From the NCBI GenBank assembly GCA_010015655.1, contig ML976705.1, positions 70,717-134,716 of the forward strand: a stretch of 64,000 bases of DNA, written 5' to 3'. Position 1 is the stretch's first letter. Each line of letters begins with the position of its first letter. This DNA comes from Bimuria novae-zelandiae CBS 107.79. Taxonomy: Eukaryota > Ascomycota > Dothideomycetes > Pleosporales > Didymosphaeriaceae. The notes under the pieces are model-generated. The model saw nothing but the letters and a program-made list of their open reading frames with translations. It did not search any database and was not told where the DNA came from. Both the position numbers and the translations under genes were made by a program. Below, in pieces: positions 11,188 to 21,405 of the stretch.

Positions 11188-12174
11188 TGTGCGTTATATA
11201 GAAGAAATAACGGTGGGATATATGCGAAACACTTGCGTCTTGCTTTCTCGTGAGGTGTAGGAGACGTCGAGGACATGGCGAGAGGGGCGATGATAAGATA
11301 CCCGGTGCAAGGCTCCGCCACTAGATCTGCATATGATCGGCTGATAGCACAGCGGCTGTGTCGAATATACGGTACAAGGCTGCAGTTTGTCACCCCAAGG
11401 GAATCGAATTGTCGAGAGCTGAGACAGACTTCTCTTCGGCGTATAGCCAGCCTTGCTAACATCCACAACAAACCAGAATCAGAGAAAAACAACAATTCAA
11501 AGAGCCTTTGACGGTGCGTTTCAGCCACAGGATACGATGATCCAACTTCACTTTCTGTTACACAAACACCAGTAATCTACATTCACACACAAGCTATTCC
11601 CCGATGCCCTTGTCTAATAACGCTTTTTTTTTTTTTTTTGCATTGTCCGTCTACGCGATGATACGGCACAACATGCGCCTGAAAGCGGGGTGCAAAGCAT
11701 GCGGTGTTTGCGACCGCCGACAGCGGGCAGCGTTTGGCCTGGGGCTGGCGGCCCATTCTATCTGCCAATACTTATAGCATGCTACACGCACGCCTTCGAT
11801 AACACCAATTGGATTCAAGTTGACCTGTGAAGTGAAGCCGCTTCTAGCGGGTCATTGTGGACGTTCTCATCAATGCCGAACAGGCTGTTTCTTTCTGACT
11901 GTCGCAATCCGCGGCTCTCGTTGATCCACTGCTATTTACTAAATAGTTGGCTGTTTCATTCGGTAGGTATAGTACGCTATTAAATGTCAAGTGAATGACT
12001 CCCTCGATGTTGTCCGAATAACCCCGCGGCATGGATCCGTCTCCCCAGCGACCTGAACAACCTGCTCAGCCATAGAACCGTCGGCCACCCGGCCTTGTCC
12101 TCAAAGCCGAAATTACATTGTATTCTTCTCCACCAACTTCACTGCTGCGACTGGCGCAGCCGCTACCTTCAGCT
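11188..12174. other. Intergenic, no supportable gene
   Basis: Short frames exist on both strands, but none shows a domain or a consistent splice model. The stretch contains a T16 homopolymer at 11624-11639. The last 100 bases form the leader of the next gene. Confidence 0.5.
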
Positions 12175-15100
12175 ATGCCGTCCCTCAAAGACCTGCATTG
12201 CTTCATCGAGCTTCCAAACGCCAACGGCAGCGGCAACGTCCAGCTTCGAGAATTTGGCACCATTTACGGCGATGGCAGCGTCGAGACCTTTGTCGCCGTG
12301 CCCGGCCACCCGCAGTCATTCGCTGTGCGCCTGTCGTCTACAAAGTTCATTGCGCCGGGTCTCGCCATGTACGTCTTCATCGACGGCGTCTACCAATGCA
12401 ATCGCAACCGCCAAACCCTCAAGCTACGAAAGCCACTAGATCGGAAGTCCTTGGTGGATTTCGTTGTCCGACAGAAGGAAGAGCGACAGGATGATGGCTC
12501 GATGATCGCGAGGGACTGGCGCTTTGAGAAACTTGACATTGGTAAGCGACAACCACTTCAGAATAGATTGACTTAACTGAAATTCCCCAGTATCTGCGAA
12601 TGAGGCCGCTGAGACTTGCTCCGGCAAAATATTGGACAATATAGGATGCATCGAAGTTATTGTCCTGCGATGTGCTGGTACTCGAAGTGCCAAATCAGCG
12701 GATACTAAGCCGAGGCCGATGAATCTTGACGGAGCAGGCGATGTCCCGGACCACTATTTTGGTCTGGATGGAGGATACTACTCACATGCGCCTCAGTTTG
12801 ATGACCGTACGTGGGGTTTCAATCGGAGCGGCAGCGGGCACGACGCTCCTGCGAGGGCATCATCACTGTCTCACAGCGGCCCTCCTCCGCCACTTCCATC
12901 TCGGTATTATGACTTGTCCGACTCATCTCCAGCTCTATCTCCAGCCCGTTTACCAGGCATCTTGAACAGTCCCGAAAACCTAGCCGCTCGCATTCGATAC
13001 GGCACCGGACCTATACCTCACCAATCTCGGGCCGCTTCCATGCATGCTCCTGCACTGAGTGCTACTGGCGCTCCTAGGACAAACATGCCTTTCGACCCGG
13101 CGTCGATTGATGACAAGCTATTTGACATGGTCACTAAAGGCACCATGGAATACCTACCGTCATCGCAAACTCATACCACACCTGCCGTGCCGCCGAATAT
13201 ACTCTCAAGCCAACTCCCTGGCTCTTGGCCGGGACAATTTGGAGGGGGTAACTCTCCTCTGGTTAGCCCAGTCCAGCAGATGGCGCCAGGACCGGTTCCT
13301 CCGCCTCCTCCTCCTCCTCCGCCGCCTCCTCCTCCTCCGCCGCCGCCGCCGCCAGCCGCCGCTTTCGGGCCCCAGTCACCTCCGCAAACCACGCATATCA
13401 GCTGGCAGGAGAACCCTCCAAAGCCATCGAAGGGCTGGTATGGCAGTAAGGGTTGGGATTCTGAGGAGGAGGAGGAGGAGGAGGAGGAGAACAAAACAGA
13501 TTCGTGGGACCCAGCGGGCGACACGTGGGGTTCGAAGGACAAAGATGATAGACGAAGTAACGGCAGGCATGACCGCGACCGCGAGTCACGCTCGAATGGC
13601 TGGGACTTCCCCGCCAGGGCGCGCAATACATCGCCAGCCGCTCGATCAGTCCAGACGGGCGGATGGACTGGATCATCCGATTTCCACACAGCGCGATCAA
13701 AAAATCGTGGGTCGATGTGGGGATCACGAATCGACGGCGATGCCGACTCTGATTCGGCTGAAACGTGGAGGTTTACCCGGAGTGTTAACCCTTCTGAAAG
13801 CATCTCGCATGTAATGGCTCCTTCTGCTGCAGCGCCTTCGTCCATCTCAGATGACTTGGTTCACTCACTCACCAGCAAGCTGAAGTCTTTGAAAGACCAG
13901 GAAAAGCAACGGCGCTCTATTGTAACATCACAAGCGACCAGTCGGGTGCCACCGACGCAGATGACGAAGGCGTGGCAATTAAAAGATGGTTTCAGTACGT
14001 TTGAGCAGTTTGTGCGCGAGGCGACTGGAAACAAGGGGCCTGGAGTGGGCTGGGGGACAGACGACTTGAAGAAGCAATCCGCGCTCCGGACCGCCACAGA
14101 CACTAGCTTTCCGGTCTCAGATGCTTGGACTAACGCACCTCCGATAGGAACGAAAACCCCTAAGAAGGAAATCGCGACCCTCCGAGAAGACAAGCACCAT
14201 GATCGACGCCGTGACGAACCGGTGAAGAAGACTCCGGACGATGGCGGCTGGTTTGCCGAACAGATGAGCGGTGCACCGAGTGGCTGGCCCTCTACTGCGC
14301 ATGATAACAACTACAAGACAAAGAAGAGCAGGAGCGTCGAGAAGTCCTCCAAGGGCAAGGCAGAGGAGCCATCATGGGACGTGCCTGCAAAGCCAAAACC
14401 CCACCAAACCAGCATCGACAGCTGGCAAGCCGACATCAACGGCTGGTTCGCCTCACAAAAGGCCAGGAGCGTCGCGGCCGAAGCCAATCCCTGGCGTGCC
14501 ACCACTGAACGCAAGTCGCAGCCGCATAATGAAAGGCTTTCCAAGCACAGCGAGCAGCGCTCACCGTCTCAAGACACGGTAGCAAAACCACACCGAGAAC
14601 CCTCGCGCATGGAGAAGGTGCAATCGAGCTCTGGAAAGACTAGATTGGAGGCAGAGCCGCTCCTGAAGGTCAGCGCCGAAGTCGCTGTGAAGAAGGGCGT
14701 CTCTCACCAAGTGCGCGCGGGCAAAGGCAGCGCGTACGGACACCCCATCGGAAGACCTGAGTATCTCGATTCGCTTGATGCGCCGGTACGCCTTCTTCTT
14801 CCCTCCTCTCTACCATCAGCAGCGCTAACAAGTACATCTACAGTACGCAACCTTCCACTTCAAATACCGCACGCACTCTACCCTCCGCTCCCTCCTCGGC
14901 TCAGACATCGTCCCCTCCTCCGCCGCACACCTCACCATCTCGCCCGTCGACCGTCTCCCTCTCCCAAAACCCACCAAAGCCGCTGAACTCGACCCGAAGG
15001 AAGTGAAGAAACAACTCAAGCACGTGCCGAAAGACGCGCTGATCGACGGACTGGTGGACTTGCAAAAGAAGCTGGAGCGGAAGAACGAGAGGGAGAGGAA

Positions 15101-15317
15101 AGCGGATGAGGAAGCTGTGAGGGCTGCGAGGACGGAGGTTGAGGGGGCGAAGAGGGTGAGAGAGTGGGTGGAGGGGCAGGCGAGTGGGAAGGGGGAGGGT
15201 GAGAAGAAGAAGAAGAAGAAGAAGAAGGATGATGAATGGGGTGGTGGGAAGGATAGGGATAGAGGGGGGTGGGGGGCGGATGTGGAGGAGGCGTGGGGAG
15301 TGAAGAGTGGGTGGTGA
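12175..15317 (+). CDS. Conserved fungal low-complexity protein of unknown function
   Basis: Three exons (12175-12541, 12591-14785, 14844-15317) with 49- and 58-bp introns (GTAAGC...CCCAG; GTACGC...TACAG) give 1011 residues. The N-terminal about 165 residues look folded: they start MPSLKDLHCFIELPNANGSG and contain FVAVPGHPQSFAVRLSS and a second-exon strand NIGCIEVIVLRCAG. I recognise this pattern from ascomycete hypothetical proteins (possibly DUF7918-like), not from an enzyme. The middle is disordered, with about 22 consecutive Pro near residue 356, an acidic Glu run near 413, and repeated Trp-Gly-Ser/Asp motifs such as DSWDPAGDTWGSK. Near the C-terminus a conserved block GRPEYLDSLDAPYATFHFKY is rebuilt only by splicing the second intron, which strongly supports it. 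A Lys/Glu coiled coil and a poly-Lys run end the protein. Its Trp- and charge-rich repeats suggest a scaffold or nucleic-acid-associated role, which is inference. The ATG at 12175 is the first in frame. Confidence 0.75.
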
Positions 15318-17305
15318 GGATGTATTGCGCGATTGGGAGGTTGATGGGATTGGTGGAGGTTGTGGGATGGGAAAGTAGTAGTTTGCACAAAAGCGGTGCT
15401 GTGATAGTGTATGCAACAGATACACTGAAGATTTTAAATAGCGGATGCACATGCGACTTTACTTGCACGCCGCTTTTTGAATTCTAGCATCTAGCCCTCT
15501 GCCCGGCGCAGCATGACCTCTCAGTCGTCAATCCGTTACTACTCCTCACCCGCTGACAGAGAAACCAGTAGCAGGGTCATTGACACAGACAGCGCCCGTC
15601 GCCGCCTCGTCTACTTGTCACGAATAACGCTAATACCAACAAGCCATGAACTACGTTCCTAGTCGGAGCGGTTGCAGCATGAGACGGGTTAATCGCCACA
15701 CTTATCGCCGGCTTCAAACGTCAGAGCGCTACCGCTTGTGCGTTTAGACGTAGTTTACACAAACATGCAAAAGGCGCGACGATACGCTCGTCTGGCCCGG
15801 AGTTCTGCGATCGTATAGACGCTGGACCTCATGACCAACCTCCAGCTCCACACGAGGCAATAATTCGCACAGCAGCGGTCAACACTCCCGCGCAGACCAG
15901 ATCGAGCTCTTCGCGCGCAAGGCATCACCCGCCCGTCCAACGCCGCTGTACCTGCCTGACTAATGTCTGAGAGGCAGTATATGAGAGGCACATGCCCGGT
16001 TCGTATACCGCTGTTGCGCCAGGAAGGCGTGCAGATCGAACAGCCAGCGTCCAACAGTAGAGCGCTCGTATAGCGCATCGTATATGACACTTCTCTAGGA
16101 CTGTGTCTGCCGACGAGTATGTTGAGCGAAGGGTCTTCGGTGCCTAGGTCGAGCGGCGACGCACCGTGCAATGAGTCTGTCGCGCAGTCCAGCGTCTCGA
16201 CGCCGGCGCCGCCCGAGCGACAGAAGACGAGGTCCAATGCAGCTGACTGCGCGTAGGGCGGGACAATTTCAGGCGGTCTTTGCGCTGCTCAGTGGAAGGC
16301 GCGATGGAGGTCGAAGCTGGAGGTTGGCCACAGCCAGACTGCCCGCCGTGAAGGCGCACCTGCACCTGCATCGGCGGCTGTGGTTGGCTGGTGAACATAC
16401 AGCCCGAGGGCTCGAACAGCCATCAGTGTCGTATACGGATGAGAGCGAGGGACTGGGGACCTGTATCGTGTTATTACTTATCTGGTGCTCGTTTCTGAAA
16501 CGACGACGGCACGACCGAGGTGAGCGGCGGAAGCGCAGAGAGATCTGGCGGCCTAGGACGCTTTCGAGGGCGTAGAAGTGCTGTTGCCGTATTAATCGAT
16601 CTGTAGAGATGCGCCAGGTGGGGGTACGGCCAGCAGCGAACTCTGGCAGGACAGCACCAACCTCAACGAACACAACGACAGCAAGCAGTGTATTGAGAAG
16701 ACGAGAAGCCCGTAGACGAGGCGACAGCGCCCATAGTGTCAATGGTTGTCGAAGCAATGCTCTTGCTACTACCAGGTCCAATCTTCTTCCTCAACGCGCA
16801 GCCAGCGGCCAACGCAGTCAATGAAAAACAAGCACGCAGTGTGCGACCAGCAAAAATTGCCCCGATCACGCCCCCGAAGGAGAGTGACGACGCTCCCAGC
16901 TCCGCGCTGTGCAATGCAGGCGAGAACGTCGGGTGCCCGAATTCTTGAGCTCAGGCTACCTCGAGAAGGTAAGTATGATCATTGGCAGACGCGAAAAAAA
17001 GGGTATTTATGCACCTGTGGTGGGCCGTGCGGTTAGCGTACTTGGCAGTCATGTGATTCTGATGCCTAGGACTGTGGTGGAGCCTGGCCTCCTGGCCTAG
17101 CTGGATTGGGGCTAAGGCCGGCAAGATTTGCCGAAGGTCCGCGGAGTTCCACGTTTTCACTCTGTCAGCTGGCTGAGGCTTCTTACTTCCCAGTAGCCAG
17201 CATCCGATGCTTGATGCTCGACTCAATAATGCTTAATGTATCACGAAGTCTGAGATGCCTCGAAATCTTGAGACTTAAAGAAGACGTCAGCGATCGTTAG
17301 CGATG
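15318..17305. other. Intergenic, no supportable gene
   Basis: About 2 kb of GC-balanced sequence. Overlapping short frames on both strands between 15755 and 16950 show no domain. A minus-strand candidate at 16269-16914 has hydrophobic runs, but the frames do not join through credible introns. The region may hold a decayed gene, but I cannot name one. Confidence 0.45.
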
Positions 17306-17309
17306 TAAT

Positions 17310-17403
17310 CTATTGGCGTCTAAATCTATTGGTGTCTAAATCTATTGGTGTCTAAATCTATTGGTGTCTAAATCTATTGGTGTCTAAATCTATTGGCGTC
17401 TAA
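17310..17403. repeat. 16-bp tandem repeat, six copies
   Basis: The unit CTATTGGTGTCTAAAT repeats head to tail from 17310. Copies 1 and 6 have GGCGTC where copies 2-5 have GGTGTC, and the sixth copy diverges at its last bases. There are no spacers, so it is a minisatellite and not a CRISPR array. It lies in gene-free DNA. Confidence 0.93.
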
Positions 17404-18541
17404 TGTGGTGTGTCTCTCTTGCTTCTAATGCTAACAGCAAATATGCCAGTACCTACATGCAACCTATCAAGAGTGATACTTTCGTCATTTTGAGATGGTA
17501 GCGTGGGTGCGAATCAACATCTTTGCATATTGTGCACCAAACATTATCGCGCTTATATTTACAAGAAACATAAAACGGATCTTTCTCCGTAACCACCGTG
17601 TATAAATTAGCTGTAGTCGGCCACTGTATTACTTATCCTGGGGCACCACACAGGACTAAGACAATGCTAAAGAGGATTATCTTACCCAACCCTGTACGTT
17701 CATGATTGGGGTTTATATTACGTAGAGTTTAGCGCGGACCCCCGTCGATGGCGAACTCGCTAGAGCAGGACCTAACGGGTAGGACGTTATTACCATTGCA
17801 CTTGTTTGCGGAGGATAGAGCTAAACCTAGTAGTACACTAAAGCATTAGGTGCGGGAGCTTTTACGAAGACACCGGAAGGGCAATTCAATAATAGGGAAC
17901 ACATTACAAACTTCAATTGCAAAGGCCGACTTTCGACAATAATGCAAGAGCAGTCGCGTATTAATGCGCGTTAAAGAGGTGCCGGATGTGTATAGTAAGC
18001 TCGAGAGGTCGTATCAATAGGGATAACCGATGAGTCTCCGAAAACTCTGGATCACGCCGGTCATTCTCTATCAAAAGTTCAGAGATATTGATGAGAGCTC
18101 TAGAGCTGAAAGAATGCCATTTCATTACTACATAACTCTTATTATCCAACTGTCGAAGGCATAACGTACGTTTCCCGCGCAGGCAACACATGCTACCCGT
18201 TTTCATCGTTCATGCAATAAAGTCTGCTAAGTCTTGCCTGGCCCCTAATAGGCTCTTCATCAAGAATTAATAGTGTGCGATGTTTCGGTTCGCGTCAATA
18301 CCGTGTTTGATGGCAGAGTTTTGAGGGACTAACCCTCTCCAAGTAGCCCATGATCAGCGAGAGAGATATTCTTCAAGGGTACCTGCGTTATTAAATCATT
18401 GTTTGCTTGGATCCCGGTCATTTAGCGTTCCGTATTCATGCTTTCCAGCAGCGAATGCTAGAAGTATCTAGCTCTCGCTAACATGGCTTTCGTTTTTGAA
18501 TTAGATGCCTCACGCTACATAATCTCTCTCTTTCTAGCTTC
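17404..18541. other. Gene-free stretch
   Basis: No frame longer than about 80 codons with recognisable content is visible. The base composition is moderately AT-rich, and some stretches resemble ancient repeats, but no termini or coding motifs could be defined. Confidence 0.4.
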
Positions 18542-19584
18542 CTATGCTTCTGATTTGAGATTCTTCTGAGCGAACAGGGCGCGGAAGGAAGCCAAGCAGG
18601 CCACTATTACAGCTACGCCATTTAGCAATCCTTTCTGGCAACCGCTGAAGATGGAGAATACATACCGATAGAGAACTCCATGAAGCTCCAGAAGCATAAC
18701 CATGATATTTCCGCTTGATAGTGACTCGTTGTGTAACCTTGGCTAACAACCGTCACTCGGACAATTGCGAAGACTATGGTAATCATTACGAGCGAAAAGA
18801 GTCCCCCGAGCAGGATCTTGCGGCCGAGCCCCACTCGAATACTCTATAGAATAGAGATGGGCAGCGACATGACTTGCTTTCCATTAGCAGCTTGAAATCT
18901 CGGGATGCGCCAAGATGGGGGACTTACTCATGACGTCCGTAACAACATCTAGCGCACAATTAAGCTTGATCGTAATCTCTTGGAATCGAATGGCGCTTTC
19001 GGTGGGGCAGTTAACGAGAACCTTCTCGGTGGGGTCGGACAAGCAATGGTACTGGATATCGCCTATGCATACAAGCCCCGAGGCGACAGTGAATACAAGC
19101 ACGATCCACCAGAAGGTTTGGTAGGTGCGTATTTGGTCGCCAAGGCGATAGAAGAACACAAGGAAACCGAGCTTGATAGACCATAGGCCAACGTAAAACA
19201 TGATAAGTGTGACGTTCGATCCGACGAGGAATCGATGCGCGTTATGCAAGAAGTGGGCGTAAGGAAGGGCCACCCCAGTACTGACATTGGTCAACTCGTA
19301 CATGTTGTCGACTGTCATGAATCATGTGCAGGCACTCATGAGAAGGAGTAGCCATGCAAATCCGGCAAAGTAGTTGTCCAGCAACAGTTTTCGGAAGCAT
19401 TTGTATCGTACATAGAACCGGAAGATGAGTCCAATGGTCGCAAGGCTAAAAAAAGCCACAAGAGTACCTAGGATGTTGGTCAGCTATCCTGGCGATTTAG
19501 TTTCATACTCACGGTGAAGACCTACTTGGTGACAATTGGAGGTCCAGGGCTTGGTGGGATGCCTCCTGACATTGGCGGATTCAT
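18542..19584 (-). pseudogene. Fungal rhodopsin-domain integral membrane protein, two stop codons
   Basis: Reading from the ATG at 19584, MNPPMSGGIPPSPGPPIVTK is followed by TAG (19524-19522). After a 45-bp intron a transmembrane segment follows (LVAFFSLATIGLIFRFYVRY), then a TGA (19324-19322), then the segment with MYELTNVSTGVALPYAHFL, the helix TLIMFYVGLWSIKLGFLVFF, and the conserved CIGDIQYHCL. Two further introns (GTAAGTCCC...TATAG and GTATGT...CCAG) join helices containing GRKILLGGLFSLVMITIVFA and VAVIVACLASFRALF, ending at TAG 18544. Order and spacing match the seven-helix fungal rhodopsin/PTH11-like family (Fung_rhodopsin). Both stops can arise by single C-to-T or G-to-A changes (CAG to TAG; TGG or CGA to TGA), as RIP would produce, while the rest of the frame is intact. 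It is therefore probably a recently killed gene. If either stop were a sequence error it could still be functional. Confidence 0.72.
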
Positions 19585-19706
19585 GTTGGTTAAGCTGTTA
19601 TGAGAGGTCTGAAGAGTAACTATTCAAGGTGAAGAATGTATTAAGAGCATAAAAAGTTCGTCCAGACGTCTGCTTGTAAGGCTGCGGCTTTTTCGTTCAC
19701 AAAGCC

Positions 19707-20363
19707 ACCAGAGCGTTTGCCAACGTACAGGCGACGACTTTCTGGTTTCTATCTTAAATTCTCGTTGACGAGAATCTCTATACAACAATCAGAGAGGAGA
19801 CTAGACCCGCGTTTCGGGAGGGTGTTTTCGATACCAACTACATCACTCACAGTTGCCCTTTATTAATGTCGGCTTACTCGGAAGTTCTACGACTTCATAT
19901 CAGTTCCAACTCTGTTCAGGTTGTCGACGCGCCGACCAGATTTGGTAATAAGATCCTCGAGCCAGGCAATGTTCTAATAGTTCCTTTTGGCTACATGCAT
20001 CGCAATGCTCGTGCTTAGGGAGAGGAACATTCTAAATTCAATCCAACGCGGTTTCTAGCGACAAAAAACGCCCAAGAGACGAGCAATCCGGCATATCGAC
20101 CGTTTGGTGCGGGTGGCAACTCTTGCCCTAGTAAAGCATTGGCAATCCGTCAAGTTCTTGCTTCCGTTAGATTTATTTTGAATACATACAATCTTCGTGT
20201 GCCCCAGATCGACGGAAAGCATCAATCCAAACCAGTTGCGCTCCACAGCACGCCGACCATTAGAACATCCGTGCCCAAAGCTAGGAAAGACTTGGTTGTG
20301 GAGCTCACCCCTAGGCTCCTTGAGCCTGTTCATGACATTATTGCGACCGCGGGTCACGCCTAG
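19707..20363 (+). pseudogene. Cytochrome P450, C-terminal half, with nonsense codons
   Basis: One frame runs from about 19707 to the natural stop at 20363 and carries the C-terminal P450 signature: the I-helix-like NVQATTFWFLS, the K-helix IREETRPAF...SAYSEVLRLH with E-V-L-R as the ExxR motif, and the segment VPFGYMHRNARA. The frame continues with FNPTRFL, YRPFGAGGNSCPSKALAIRQ at the heme-cysteine site, and a C-terminal PRLLEP tail. It is interrupted by TAA (19755) and TAG (20016), where CAA/Gln and TGG/Trp would be expected. The glycine after the heme cysteine is Ser, which is another G-to-A type change. The N-terminal half is absent: the dead rhodopsin-type gene starts divergently only about 120 bp upstream. 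It is from a different P450 family than the intact gene at 23838. Confidence 0.77.
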
Positions 20364-21403
20364 ATATCTTCGGATAGTGTGTATACGAACCAATTGGCCA
20401 TTCTGAGCATGATCTCCTTTCATGTCTTGATTTAAACCTTTCCCTGACTGCTCCTGGATAGAGATGCAGAAAATGTGTGATTGCAGGCGCAGAACTAGAC
20501 GGAAATCTTGCCCGCATCAGCGTAGCTGCAGACATTCCAACCATGAGGCTGCCCTCGGATTTCATCACAGGCCAGAACGACTTCTTTGGTCACGGAGCTA
20601 CTCCACCCGAACATGCCTCACACTGGAGCCCAGGCGCGTTAAAGCATCGATTTGTCTCGCATGCGTGAAACATACCACTTTCCATACTAATGTGCTTATA
20701 TTGCGCTCTTTTTCGGAGACCGAAACTTCCATGCAAGCTGGTCCCACTTTAGTGGATTGTTCAATAGTGCGATGTGATACCAGGCGGTCGTAGAGTGGAT
20801 GTATAATAGTAAAGGGTGTACGACAGATGCTCCCAACGAGAACATTCGTGCCTGGCCCCGCTTCTCAGAATCAACCTCTTTCTCACCAAGTGACCATGGT
20901 TTCGACTAAATTGTTTTTTTCACCGGTAGAGAAGAAGCATCAAGTCTTTTTCGAGCGTGTATCGATCATATCTTCATGCACGTGGCTAGTAATGAGCAAT
21001 AATTTCAAAATCCAACTTCCTATCGTAGACGGTGAACGTTTGGAACAGTCCGTTCCTTGTGATTGTTGCTTTTGTTGACAAAGGCAGGCTTTCTCATCCT
21101 TATGCTCGTACGACTCCCCTCCCTGGTCCAAAATGCACGTGTTTCACTTCATACCAGGCGGAAAGATGGCCTCGCAGGCGCACTGTAACTGTCGTCTACG
21201 TTTAGTACCGAATTGTTCTACATGGAGGGCCAAGCAAAATTTTTGTCATGGAACGCGTGATGGCGGTTCAATGTGCTCGGCGTGTAACGCTTGAGTTGCG
21301 CCCGAGTATAGTGCAAATTTAAACCTTGTTCCACAGGCACCTTATTGAAGACGGGTACAACGGTGTCATTTCTTCGGCAAATTCACAGACGCCGACGCCA
21401 CCC
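20364..21403. other. Gene-free stretch up to the transposon cluster
   Basis: A frame at 20477-20668 and several others are open but show no family features. I see no introns, RNA genes or repeat ends here. Loss of genes next to the transposon block is plausible. Confidence 0.4.
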
Positions 21404-21405
21404 TA

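Noticed and set aside
13171..13845. 224-codon minus-strand frame
   Set aside because: Antisense of the polyproline/Glu-rich gene; low-complexity complement.
16269..16914. Possible small membrane protein on the minus strand
   Set aside because: Hydrophobic runs lie in two frames with no credible splice sites or known family; too weak to list as a gene.
17310..17403. CRISPR array
   Set aside because: The repeat units are contiguous without spacers and the genome is fungal.
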